From: Ascaphus truei
Taxonomy: Eukaryota > Chordata > Amphibia > Anura > Ascaphidae
Length of the DNA: 64,000 nt
Reading direction: 5' to 3'
Assembly (NCBI GenBank): GCA_036426205.1
Contig: WSYH01001188.1
Coordinates: forward strand, 26,001-90,000
The notes beneath the pieces are model-generated. The model worked only from the letters and a program-made list of their open reading frames with translations. It did no database searches and was not told the DNA's origin. This document shows, one piece after another, positions 23,256-48,300 of this stretch (position 1 is its first letter; the number at the start of each line of letters is the position of its first letter). A program made the translations under genes and the position numbers.

Positions 23256-23417
23256 CAGGCGTGGCCAACTCCAGTCCGAAAGGGCCACCGACAGGTCAGG
23301 TTTTAAGGATATCCCTGCTTCAGCACAGGTGATTCAGTCAGCCACCTGTGCTGAAGCAGGGATATCATTAAACCCTGGCCTGTTGGTGGCCCTTGCGGAC
23401 TGGAGTTGGCCCTCCTG
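23256..23417. mobile_element. hAT-type MITE, family A
   Basis: It starts CAGGCGTGGCCAACTCCAG and ends TGGAGTTGGCCCTCCTG, with a compact hairpin form. Confidence 0.8.
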
Positions 23418-23612
23418 TATTATTGATTTATCAGCACTGTAACATGTAGCTTCCTGTGTAACCTCTCTGCTGCTTTCAATGCAGATACTGTGTATGTTCC
23501 AGTAGTATTCATACAGCTAGATCAGGAATGGTAAAACCATGCTGTATATTTCTGCTGCCCAGGTCTGGTAACCTTAATGCTGTGTAAGAACATGCCGACA
23601 TGTATCTGTACA

Positions 23613-24181
23613 TAGGGTCGCCAGGTGTCCAGTGTTGAATCGGACTGTCCTGTGTTTGGACACTCAATCCAGTAAAACATTAGAGGCAATACTGGACATG
23701 TATGTGTATACCGGTATTACCTCTCTGGGCGTGTATGTGTATATCGGTATTACCTCTCTGGGCGTGTATGTGTATACCGGTATTACCTCTCTGGGCGTGT
23801 ATGTGTATACCGGTATTACCTTTCTGGGCGTCTATGTGTATACCGGTATTACCTCTCTGGGTGTGTATGTGTATACCGGTATTACCTCTCTGGGCGTGTA
23901 TGTGTATACCGGTATTACCTCTCTGGGCGTGTATGTGTATACCGGTATTACCTCTCTGGACATAGTGACCTGACCAGCTTGGGAGGGCCAGAGGATTTCC
24001 CTGACCAGGGAGAGAGCAGGGCAGCTTCCTAAATTCTGATTGGCTGCATTACCCAGCAGCGGCCAATCAGGAAGAGCCGTCAGGAACATGGTAGTGGGGA
24101 CAAGGAGAGGAGGAAACAGCATGGAGCGAGAGCATGTGTAAGTGTGTCTAATATTTTTGGAGAAGCCACCTGGCAACTCTA
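23613..24181. mobile_element. Family D MITE with internal 33-bp expansion
   Basis: It opens TAGGGTCGCCAGGTGTCC and closes CCACCTGGCAACTCTA, matching the ends of the 202-bp copy at 18566-18767. The shared interior (GAATCGGACTGTCCTGT, ACATAGTGACCTGAC) is present. It has two additions: eight tandem 33-bp units (23700-23960) and about 200 bp of unrelated sequence (23975-24165). Confidence 0.75.
23700..23962. repeat. 33-bp minisatellite inside a MITE, 8 units
   Basis: The unit contains TATGTGTATACCGGTATTAC followed by CTCTCTGGGCG. Being divisible by three it holds all frames open and yields an artefactual 11-residue repeat. Confidence 0.9.
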
Positions 24182-24689
24182 TATGTTGCATCTGCTTGTC
24201 ATAGTATAAACTGCCCCTTAAGAGAAGAAAAAAACCATTGCCCATTGGGGCAAAGATGCAGTAACTGAAGCCAAACCAGATTAATCCCCCCTTGTTTTAA
24301 CAGTGTTCAATTGGCAACAGGCCACAGGGTGTGTTCTGCCAAGTACAGGGGGCTGGTCATGCAGTTTAATTCGTTTGTTTTTGATCTGCAACCCACGCCT
24401 CACCCTGCCAAAGCCCTGTGTGTCACTGGAATCACAGACCCTTTGCTTAGGATAAGGCAGCTGGAAGGGAATGGAAAAGGACTGGTTTCATCCCTCTGCA
24501 CATCGAACAGCTGTATACGTTTTCCCTGCGCTAAACGAAATTCCCTTAAACAGCCCGCGCCCTTTATAAAACTACAAACTGTACAATATAAGGGGGTATA
24601 CAACTCCACATTTAATTTTGATCTAACAAATTAGAGGCAGTTTTAGTGCATCGAGGATTCATTACGAATCATTGTGACTTGAACTTAGG

Positions 24690-24990
24690 CTGCACTTATA
24701 CTGCCGGTGACAGCGACATTGCGCCAAAACAAAAACATTGAATCCGTCGCATGCGCTTATAGTAGACAAAAAGTGACTCAGGTGATACCCAGTAGCTCTG
24801 CAATCTGCAGGGGGTTCCCTGGCAGTGTATATCGCGTACGCGCGACAGAGCATGACGTCACACACGCCTGTACAATAAGCGATCCGTGGCATGTTGGATT
24901 GTGCGACGCGGGCGTGCCCGTGACGTCGTCACGTGAGGTTCGCCCTCATTAGCTGAACCGTGCACGTGACCCAGCCGTCACGCAGCAAAA
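24690..24990. mobile_element. GC-rich interspersed repeat, probably family E/G MITE
   Basis: It starts near GGCTGCACTTATACTGCCGG, similar to the left end of the element at 33929. It contains GCCGGTGACAGCGAC, TGACGTCACAC and GTGACGTCGTCACGTG. Its right end is unclear. Confidence 0.4.
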
Positions 24991-25688
24991 TAAAAAACGT
25001 CCGTCCCATCACTCCTCGTGCGGTTTATGGCCATCCTTATTGGAGGTACAGCCTTTTGATTGCGGTGCGTGCGACATCGCACCGACGTGGCCCAAGTCCC
25101 CATGCAGGACGCCGTTAAGCCTCTACGCGTAAACCCTACGCTCCGGCAGCAAAGCCGTTACTATTTACACACTGCATGGTTCAAAAGTTATTTCAATACT
25201 AAAGAATAAAAACCCCTCCGCTCAAATAGTTGTAACAAATGAAGGTTATTTTATTTACATGTTCAGGGATTGCGCCGTCAGCAGAACCTCGGAATAAAAA
25301 AGCAGAGAATTACACACATTTTATGGCATGCATTACTGTGTTTCTGGCTACATATTAATAATTTAATTGGTACATAAAAGACATTAAAACGTAGGGATAA
25401 AAGCACATATACAAGGGCAGCAGAACGGGGCCGTGAAGAGGAGATCTGCAGAAATCCGCTACAAATTACTGCAAGGACAAAAAGAGAAACATTTATCTAT
25501 TACACAGTGCACTTTACTGTTCAAATTAAACTTCTTTTGGCACCCTAGTATTTTGTTGTACATCACATGATTACCCCGCTGACCCTTTATTATCTAATCA
25601 AGACCAATTCTGCTACATTTCTCTCTTAGGTTTCAAAGTTGTTAACGTTGCAGGGAGGAAGCATTTCTCAGCAAAACAAAACCTACAA

Positions 25689-25861
25689 CAGCGTCGGGCA
25701 ACGCCAGCCTTCCTCAATGGCCACCAACAGGTCAGGTTTTCAGGATATCCCTGCTTCAGCACAGGTGGCTCAGTCTTCAACAGCCTCCTGTGCTGAAGCA
25801 GTGGATATCCTTAAAACATGACCTGTTGGTGGACGTTGAGGACTGGAGTTGCTCATCCCTG
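25689..25861. mobile_element. hAT-type MITE, family A
   Basis: It has halves GGCCACCAACAGGTCAGG and CATGACCTGTTGGTGGACG around CAGCACAGGTGGCTCAGTC. It ends ACTGGAGTTGCTCATCCCTG. Confidence 0.8.
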
Positions 25862-26040
25862 TCCCAGAACATGCATTATAATAGTAGGAAGGGAGGCTAG
25901 GAAAAAATAAAAAGATCACAGTAGGTGAGGAGCAGAACAGCTCCTCTCCGAAGGTGACCAATGCAAACGTGTGGTCAGTTGTGTGGTCGACTACATATTA
26001 CCGCGCAGCTCCCTTTGGAAGAATGCTGCTGGTAAAAGGA

Positions 26041-27420
26041 TTGGTCTTACATATCTGGAAAACAAAAAAACAACAATACCTGCGCTCCTACCAATTTGGG
26101 CTAAAATATACTAGTGATCTCATGACTAAAGGTCATTTAGTTAAACCCTGTGGCCAAAGCGTTATAAGCCTGCAGCCAAGGCAAGGTCTGCTGCTCTGCA
26201 TTTAAAGATGGCTCAGAAGATTGTAGATAACATGAAAAGAACAGACAGCGCCCAACTCTCATAGTGTAAACATGTTACTGAAAAGTGACCAGATACATGT
26301 GGTAAGTATTGCACGTCCAAAATTCAAGATCTTTTAAAAGCAGGGCATGTTTTTGGTACACGTAACCATTATCACCAATCTGCTGACTCCTTTCCCATCA
26401 ACAACCACCGTCGGTATCTTACAACCCGATCGTCCACGAGGAGGGTCCTCTTGCCCGGATGTAGCAGTCTCCGCGAGGTCGTCACCGGTTGATGTAAACT
26501 CCAGCACTTAGCAACAACCGTTAGGACGCCAGGTACCGGGAGTGTAAGTGTGGGTAACTAGCCCCATAGCCGGCAGTGCGGGAGTATCGGTGTTCCAATT
26601 TCCACCACAACAATCCCTGGCGTCCTAACGGCAGCCCCTCACAGGGAAGGAACCAGCAGATTGGTGATAATGGTTACGTGTACCAAAAACATGCCCTGCT
26701 TTAAAAGACCTTGAATTTTGGACGTGCAATTCTTACCACATGTATTTGGTCACTTTTCAATAACATGTTTACACTATGAGAGTTGGGCGCTCTCTGTTCT
26801 TTTCTTATTACCTACACAGAATGTGCAATTTTTTATTGTCCTGTGGACTAGTGAAATATGTGAAAAGGCCCTGAAGGGGTTAAACAAATAAAGCATATGC
26901 GTTTGTGATTTAGTGCCATTAAACGCTGGCCACAGCCAGTATCGAGAGTTCCCTTATTATAAAGGTGAACTGTGGGTGCACAAATTCCCTAGTGTGAAAT
27001 ATTAAAACTTGCACATATTTCGGTCAGCCTTAAACATTCACCTGTTTTTCAGTGGAGGGTGATGTGTAGACCGACAATGATGTGTATTACAGCTTTGTGT
27101 TCGTTGGAGAATTGGTAGGTGCTCTGTCCTGAAGGGAGGAGCCATACACCTCCAAAAAACTGCTATGTAAAGCAGAAGCCAGGTGAGCCTACCCGCACCC
27201 ATCCCTTTAGAAGTGTGCTGCTAGTTCACAGGACAATAAGAAATTACACATTCAGTGTAGGTACCTGCAAATTGGTCGTGACGTGGCTGCAGTCTATTAA
27301 CGCTTTGGCCACAGGGTTTAACTAAATAGCCCTTACTCATGAGATCACTAGTATTAGTTTAGCCCAAATTGGTAGGAACACAGGAATTGTTCTTTTTGTT
27401 TTCCAGCTGTGTGGTTGGGC
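26041..27420. mobile_element. Large foldback element with a second foldback nested in its left arm
   Basis: The left arm (CCAATTTGGGCTAAAATATA, AGTTAAACCCTGTGGCCAAAG) is inverted at about 27260-27410 (CTTTGGCCACAGGGTTTAAC, TAGCCCAAATTGG). The right arm is continuous from GGTACCTGCAAATTGGTC back to CTAGTTCACAGGACAATAAG. The matching left arm is split by about 600 bp at 26216-26810. No ORF of transposase type is seen. Confidence 0.7.
26216..26812. mobile_element. Nested ~600-bp foldback
   Basis: Arms of about 180 bp: ACATGAAAAGAACAGACAGC, GCCCAACTCTCATAGTGTAA and CATGTTTTTGGTACACGTAA on the left are inverted at 26645-26810. The middle (26400-26640) also contains smaller inverted pieces around GGCGTCCTAACGG. 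Confidence 0.75.
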
Positions 27421-27501
27421 AAAAAAATAATATATCAGGGAGCTGTTGAAATGTATATTTTCACTTGCTAAGGAATTTGTGCGGATACCTTCGGGGGTTG
27501 T

Positions 27502-27532
27502 TTTATTTCGAATGTTTGTTAGAAGGTTTATT
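27502..27532 (-). promoter_or_regulatory. CDC45 poly(A) signals
   Basis: AATAAA hexamers on the minus strand lie at 27527-27532 and 27502-27507. These are 37-67 nt downstream of the CDC45 stop codon. Confidence 0.7.
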
Positions 27533-27568
27533 TTTGCAGCGACACTTTTTGCCTCTCCCTCACATACC

Positions 27569-40562
<12,994 letters not shown>

Positions 40563-40945
40563 ACCGGCGGCTCTCCTCAAAACTGGCGCCAAACCGTGCG
40601 CAGTGGCGGACCAATCACAGATCACGACCCCGGCACGTGACGCGTGCCTCCCGCCCCCCCGTGATAGCCCACACGAGACCCGCGATAGGCTGAAAGCCCG
40701 CTGCGGATAACCAATAGGATGCCTGATCCCGCCTACAAGCTAGCCTGGCATTGGCTCGCGGTACTATCCGCTGCAGCCGCAGTGACGGCCGGGATTTGTA
40801 GTTTATGATATCACTCCTTCCCGAACTTGAAGCCGGGAGAGAGAGAGAGGGGGAAAAACCGGAAACCGGTAACCACAACATCCGGGAGGCAGACAGGGCC
40901 TGGGGGGTGACTCATACTGTGTGACAACTGAGAGGAAGCGACACC
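40563..40945. promoter_or_regulatory. Shared divergent CDC45/UFD1 promoter
   Basis: About 380 bp separates the two start codons. It is CpG-rich and contains an E2F-type TTTGGCGC on the CDC45 strand (40586-40593), 24 bp upstream of its ATG. CCAAT boxes lie at 40611-40615, 40711-40715 and 40750-40754 (reverse), with a CACGTGACGCGTG block near 40635. An ACTACAAATCCC motif on the minus strand (40791-40802) resembles the ZNF143/THAP11 site. There is no TATA box. E2F control of CDC45 is established in mammals. Confidence 0.75.
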
Positions 40946-43900
40946 ATGTGGGTGCCAACAGGGCCTGGGGGGGGCTCCACATCATCAATCCCCCTCTCTG
41001 TGTTATCCCACCCCCCTGCCCCCTCTGTCTGTTTATCCACCCCCCCTCTCTGTGTTATCCCACCCCCCCTCTCTGTGTTATCCCACCCCCCCTCTCTGTG
41101 TTATCCCACCCCCCTCTCCTTTTTTTACTCCCACCCCCCCCGTCTCTTTTTTCTCCCCCCCCCCCCTTCTCTTTTTGTCTCCCCCCCCCCCCTCTCTTTT
41201 TTTCTCCGCACCCCCCCCCCTCTCTTTATTTCGGTCCCGCCTGATTCGGCCGCCCGTTCGTCGTTTGTTCTTCCCTCTCCCGGGCATCTCCGGGGTGACC
41301 GATGGCCATCTCTTTTTGATCTTAGACGCCCCCGCGTCGCGCTCATCTTTTTAGCTCCCCCCCCCCTCTGCGCTGGTGTCGTTTTTTCTGCCGGCCACGC
41401 CAGGGCGGGAATCTCCGCCCGCGCGACTCTCCAGCTGCTTCTTATGTTTTCCTCACAAGCCCCCGTTGGGCCCCCCAGGACCCCCTCGGTCGTTTGAGTT
41501 TACTCCCCACGCGCGCGGTCGTCTCGCCCATTGCCCTCCCACCCCCTCATCTTGGTTTTCTGCTCCCCCCAAGTGTGGGCCCCTTCGTTCTTTTGTTTTC
41601 ATTCCTTTCTTCCTCGGCACACCGCCATGAGCCCCATCTCTTTCTTCTCCTTCCCATCCCCTCTCTTTTTTTGTCCCCCCCTCTCTTTTCTCTCCCCCCT
41701 GGATCGCCGCCTTCGTCTTTTTTCTGCGCCCCCGGCCCCTCTCTTTTTTCTTCCCCCCAGCCCCTTCTTTTGTTCTCTTACCCCCCCTCTCTGTTTATCT
41801 TACCCCTCTTCCTCTGTTTATCTTTACACCCCCCCTCTCTGTGTGTTATCTTACCGGTTGTGAGCCCCTCTGCTTTTTTCTCTTCCCCCCCTTCTTTTTT
41901 AGTCAGTTCCGCCCCCCTCTCCCTTTCTTCTTCTTCCCCCGCCCTCTGTGGCTGTCTTCCTCTTCCCTCCGCCCCCCTCTCTTTTCTTATCTCTTCCTGC
42001 CCTCCCTCTCTTTCTTCTTCTTCCCCATGCCCCCTCGTCTTTCTTCTCTTCCCTTCTCTCCCCACCCCCCTCTCTTTCTTCTCTTTCCTCCGGCTTCCCT
42101 CCGCCATTCCTCTTCTTTTCTCTCTGTCCCACGCCATGTCGCGCCCCCCTTTCTGTGTTTCTTTACCCCCCCCCTCTCTGTGTTATCTTACCCCCCTCTC
42201 TGTGTTATCATTACTACCCCCCCTCTCTGTATATTTCTCTTCTCTACCCGCCCCTCTCTGTCTTATCTTACCGCCCACCTCTCTGTCTTATCTTACCCCC
42301 CCTCTCTGGTCTTTCTCCTCCCCCTCTCTCTGTCTCTTATCTCCCCTCCCCCCCTCTCTGGTCTTCTCTCCCCCTGCCCCCTCTCTTTTTCTTATCCCCC
42401 CCCCCCTTATCCTCCCGTCTTATCCCATTCCACCCCCCCACCCTATCTCCGTCTTATCCCCACCCCGCCCACCCTATCCCGTCTTATCCCACCCCCCCCA
42501 CCCTAATCTCCGTCTATCCCACCCCCCCACCCTATCTCCGCTTAATCCCACCCCCCCACCCTACTCCTTCTACCGTCTTATCCCACCCCCCCACCCTATC
42601 TCCCCTCTATACCCAGCCACCCCCCACCTTCTCCGTCTTATCCCCCCCCCCCCCACCCTACCCACTCTCCGTCTTATCCCACCCCCCCACCCTATCTCCG
42701 TCTTATCCCACCCCCCCACCCTATCTCCGTCTTATCCCACCCCCCCACCCTATCTCCGTCTTATCCCACCCCCCCACCCCCCCCCACCCCAATCTCCGTC
42801 TTATCCCACCCCCCCCACCCTATCCCTATCTCCGTCTTATCCCCACCCCCCCACCCTACCTCTCCTATCTTATCCCACCCCCCCACCCTATCTCCGTCTT
42901 AATCCCCCCCAACCCCCCTACCCCCACTCCCCTATCTCCTGCTTATCCCACCCCCCCCCCTCTCTCCTTCTTATCCCCCACCCCCCGCCCATCCACCCTA
43001 TCGATCTCGTCTTATCCCACCCCCCCACCCTCACCCGTCTTAATATCTCCGTCATAAACCCACCCCCCCACCCTATCTCCTCTTAATATCTCTCCGTCTT
43101 ACTCCGCACCCCCCCCACCCTTCTCTCCGTCTTAATCCCACACCCCCACCCTCTCTCTCCGTCTTATCTCCCCCACCACCTCCCTCTCACCCTCTCTCTC
43201 CGTCTTATCCCCCCCCACCCCCCCCACCCTCTCTCTTCTCCGTTCTTATCCACCCCCCCCCCTCCCCCTTCCCTCTCTCTCCGTCTTCTATCTCCCCCCC
43301 CACCCCCCCACTCCCCGTCTCATCTCCTTCTTCTCCCCCTCCCCCCCCCACCCCCCCCCCCCTCTCTCTCTTCCTGTCTCTACCCCCCGCCCCCACCCCC
43401 CCCGCCCTCCATCTCTCTCCTTCTTCTTCCCCCCCCCCCCTTGGCCTTCCCCCGGGCTCCCGTTTTGTCCGCCTCGGGCCCCCCCCGGCCCCAGTGCCCT
43501 TCCCCATCCTGCTCACTTCCTTCTCTCCCCCTCCCAAGCCCCCCGAGCCACCGCCCGGCTACCCCCCCTCTCATCGGTCCCTTTCTTCTCGTGCTCCTTG
43601 CCCGCCCCCCTCGCCGCCTCCCCCTGCTCTTCTCAGTCCTCGGTCGTCACTCCCTATCTTCTTCCCCCCCCCCGGGCGACCTGACTCCCCCGCCGCGCTC
43701 GGATTCTCTGGTACGTTTGGCGGGCTCCTTCCGTGCTTCCTCCCCGCCCCCGAGAAGCGGGTGAGGGGTCCCGTCTCCGGCAATCCCTCTCATCCGTTCT
43801 TCTCCCCCCCTCTGCGGGGTTGTCCTACCCCCCCTGCCACCAGTGATAGTGCACCCACTGCTCCCGCCCCTCCCTGCTCTCTCCTCTTTCTCCTCTCCCC

Positions 43901-45349
43901 CGGCCCCGATTGATGCAAATAGACATGTATGGGAGGGCACGGATGCGGGCTCGGGCCCGCCAACCTCATCTAGCGCACCGTCTTTCTCGTGCCTTCTTCT
44001 TCGCCTCGCCGGGTTCTACCCCTCGTTCTCCCCCCCCCTCCCCCCCGGGCGCCCCCTCGGGTCGTTCATGTTCGTCCTTCTTGTCTGCTCTCCCGCAAGC
44101 CCGCGGGCCGTCGCCCACCGCAGGCGCGGCCCCGCGTCTGTCTTGCTTCTCCTTCTCTCCCTCCCCAAGCCCGAATCAGTATCGGTGGCCTCTCGCGCCG
44201 GCGCTTGTCTCTCGTGGTACGGTCTCGTGTTCTGTGCTTCTCTTCTGTCTTTCCCGCCTGCGCCCCCTCCCACCCTTCTTCTCGCTTCTCCTCAGATCCA
44301 GTCCGGTCGTCATCTCTTCCATACAGAGAACGACTTTACTGATATCATTGTTCTAAGTTACTGCTGTAGTTTTGGGCATATAAGCAGACGCTATCCCATC
44401 AGGCCCGGGATGGAGGGAGGATATAGTTGAAGTGTCAGCATTTGGAAAGCACTTTCCTGGTCGTCAAGCAGGTTTTGATTCTGAATATCGGTAGATCCAG
44501 TGCACAGCAGAAGAAGGTATTTGACCCAATGAGTGGTCCGGGGGTCGTGAGTGGGGGTTGGGGGGTGGGGTAGGGTGTGGGTCGTTGTGTGGGGGTGTGT
44601 GGAGCATGGGAGGGGGGGGGCACGGAACAGGCAACCCCGGGTGCGGGGTCGGGTGGGGTGAGTTCGTGGGGGGTGGTTGGGGGTTGGTGGGGGGGGGTGG
44701 GGGTGGGGTTGGGGGTGCCAGGGTTTGGGGGGTCCGCGTTGCTGGGGCAGGGGCATGAAATCCGTCTGTCTGTCGCATCACTCCCTGTTTTTTTTTTCCC
44801 TCATTCTCTTTCAGTTTCCTTTTAACATGTTTGATCACCCGATGCCTCGCGTGTTCCAGAACCGCTTCTCCACGCAGTACCGCTGCTTCTCCGTGTCCAT
44901 GCTGGCCGGGCCCAACGACAGGTCTGACGTGGAGAAAGGAGGGAAGAGTATGTGGCGCTGCCGTAACCGCACCTGGCTGTATCATTGGATAACAGGGCCC
45001 GAGACATGGGCGTCATGTGATCGGCGCCTTTATATACTTATATCTGTGGCTGGTCTCCGACTGCCCCTTATGTTACTGGCCCATCTCACCCAGAATGGCA
45101 GTTGAACTTTCTCTGTGTCTTTCAAACTGCCGGCCTGCTCCGACATTCCATCCGTCCTTCCTGCCGTCCAATCCCACCTCTCCTGTTCATGTGTTGCCAG
45201 GCAGATCAGGGACAGCGTCTCCCATTCCCAAACGCAGCATGTGATAGGTGGAGCAGACCAACTCTGCATTGTTCACAGTATAACATTATTTGTATCAGGG
45301 GCTTACAATAGATCATTATTTTATTTTTTTTATATATATATATTATATA

Positions 45350-45392
<43 letters not shown>

Positions 45393-48300
45393 CTATATAT
45401 ATAATTTATTATTAATCTATATCTACTTATATATATATTTATGATTTATGTAATAAAGTCTTCTTCTTATTTTCAGTTATCATCCCCCGTCTGCACTGGA
45501 CCAGCTCAGTAAGTATTCTCTGTCACAAACAATAGGGAGATCAATCTTATTATTATTATTATTAATTATTGTGTTCACTCGGCAGCCTGCGTCAGATCCA
45601 CCAGGCTGTTCAGAAAAGAAAAATGAGGTCACGAGAGCCATCGATCTTTTCCCTGGATATTATTACAGCAGCTGATGAAAACGTTGCATGAGCGTCTAAT
45701 ACAGGGGTGGCTAACTCCAGCCCTCAAGGACCACCAACAGGTCAGGTTTTCGGTATATCCCTGCTTCAGCACTGAGCCACTGATTGAGCCACCTGTGCTG
45801 AAGCAGAGTTATCCCGAAGACCTGTTGGTGGCCCTTGACGGCTGGAGTTGGGTATGCCTGGTGTAGTAGCTGCCTGAAATAATATAGTTCCTCCCTCCCT
45901 GCCCAAAGTAATCCAATTATTAGAATACACCACATTTAAAGAGTATTATAGCGGATATATAGATCATTGGGTATGAACGAGTCACTGTAGACTCCAAGCT
46001 TTTGTATTGGTCAGACAGAAATCCAGCTTCTCTCTGGTCTTTCTCTTCCCAGTTGTAACAATGGGACAGGACCCCAAAAAGTGGCCGGATATTGTGTATC
46101 TCTTTTACATAAAAGGGTCTTGTATTTGTGCTGCTTGCACCTTTCTTGCCTTGGACGAGAACAAGGGGGCATCCCTTTTATTTTATTTAAACCTCCAAAA
46201 TGTTCCTGTGGGATTTTGGGGTGGGGGGGGGGTTGAAGTTGTGATGTCACAGTGAGCCCCTGCTCACGTCCGCCCCTGCTTCTTGTCACCAGGTCGGCTG
46301 AACATCACGTACCCCATGCTCTTCAAGCTGACCAATAAGAATTCGGACAGGATGACGCACTGCGGGGTCCTGGAGTTCGTTGCAGACGAGGGGATATGTT
46401 ATCTGCCTCACTGGGTAAGTGGCAGGGTTCACTTGTTTATAAAGCGCTCGGGGGGGGGGGGGCCCGACGCATACATTATCACGTATAGATGGCGTACTAC
46501 TAATACATGGCAAGGAACGGTGTTAAACACTACAAAAGGATTCAACAGAGAGCGAGAAATGCTAGTCATTGCCGTGCGGAAGAAAGCAGATCCAAAACGT
46601 GAACGTTTGCTCCAAAGTTCGGTGTTTAGAAGGAAGATATTTTAACCTGATCAGCACAGAGGAGACCTGCACGGGGGGTGGGGGGGGGGGGCTGTTTTAG
46701 GGTCAGCTGTCACTAAATTTGCTTCCTTACAACACTATTCCGGATGTCACAAACTGCTCGGTGTCACTAAATAGTTCCTCTAATTTATACCAGGGGGGCG
46801 CAAACTTCTGTTGCTGCGCCCCCCTGCCTGCTCTACCCCAGTGCTCTCCCCCCCCCCCCTCCCCTCAGCCCCCCCCCCCCCCCCCCTAACCTTAATGACG
46901 CCGCGTTGCCATGGTGACGAGTGTCAAATGACGCCTCGGGGTCATGTGACGTCACATCATCCGAAGCCGGCTGAGTCGCGGTGAGTGAGTAACGAGGCCT
47001 CGCAAGGTACCCCAGCATTTAATTTAAATACCTTCGGGAAGAGCGCAGGGGGCTTCTGTAACCGCCGTGCCACCCCCCCCCCCCCCCAAATTTTTGCGCA
47101 CCCCTACTCTATACACTGCGATGCCATCTTCTCCTTTCTTGCGAAGATTTAATCTCTGAAGGATAGGGGACTTGCGGGTGCGCAGCCCGGGAGAATACCT
47201 CCCGTGTGCCGAGCGCTGATGCGTCTGCGTCTCTTCCCAGATGATGCAGAATTTGCTACTGGAAGAAGGGGGCTTGGTGCAGGTGGAGAGCGTCAACCTC
47301 CAGGTAGCCACCTACTCCAAATTCCAGCCGCAGAGCCCCGACTTTCTGGACATCACCAACCCCAAAGCCGTGTATCCTTTCATAATACGTCCAGGTGTAT
47401 CAGGTGGGGAATAAAATCCCCACATCTTTACTACGTGCCTCTCGCTGGACACCCCCCCCCCCCCCCTGTCCCACGAGGTGGTGTCTGTGCCACCTGTGCA
47501 GGTAAGTGTACATTTTAGGATTCCCGTCTATTTACCCTGCTGGGGACCAGGAATCATGGGCGACAGAGGGGAGGAAAACACTCGTGCAAGGGAGGGCCAA
47601 GACCAGTCCTCAAGGGCCACCAATAGGTCGGGTTTTAAGGAAATCCCTGCTTCAGCAGTCTTTGACTGAACCAGCTGTGCTGAAGCAGTGATATCCTGAA
47701 CACCTGGCCTGTTGGTGGCCCTTAAGGAATGGTATTGCCCCTCCCCCACCCCCTCACTCGTGTCACTTTGTCTCTACTAATTCAAAGCCGGTCTGAGCCT
47801 GAGAAGACCTGAAGCCCCTGTATTTCTTAACCTCGGCGCCGCGGAAGGGAGCCGCAGAATAACGCCGCGAGGAGGGCCCGCGTTGCTCCTTAACATTGCA
47901 CCAAGATTAGAGAATGCCTTGAGGAACTTTGCGTGTCTCACCACAGGAGACGTCATCGCCATAAACTACAACGAGAAGGTCGGTCATTTTTATTGGCGCC
48001 GGCGATTGTTTGTCCTGTAATTACTAGTGGTCAAAGCGGCTAAAAACGGAATAAACAAATCCTACATTTATTATATATCGAGGCAATGCTTTTTAAACTC
48101 TTATTTCAGAAAGGTTTCAGTAATATCCACGCTGTAGAGGTTTTCTTAAATACACTTTATTTCTAAGGAAAAAGCAATTGTAAGCTCGTTAATAAAAAAT
48201 AAAAAAACGCAAGAAATAGGGGTATTATGTACCTGCTAGTACCCCCACGTTTTGAGCACTGGATATATCTCTCCCTCTCACCCTCTCACCCTCTCACCCT

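Noticed and set aside
23632..24245. Open frames with an 11-residue repeat on both strands
   Set aside because: The 33-bp repeat unit keeps frames open and lies inside a MITE.
27119..27325. ORF in the right arm of the 26-27.4 kb foldback
   Set aside because: It overlaps inverted-repeat arms and shows no protein similarity that I recognise.
41494..43086. 530-codon ORF on the + strand
   Set aside because: It is built from C/T-rich minisatellite units, has low-complexity Pro/Ser/Leu content, is open in overlapping frames, and lies inside UFD1 intron 1.
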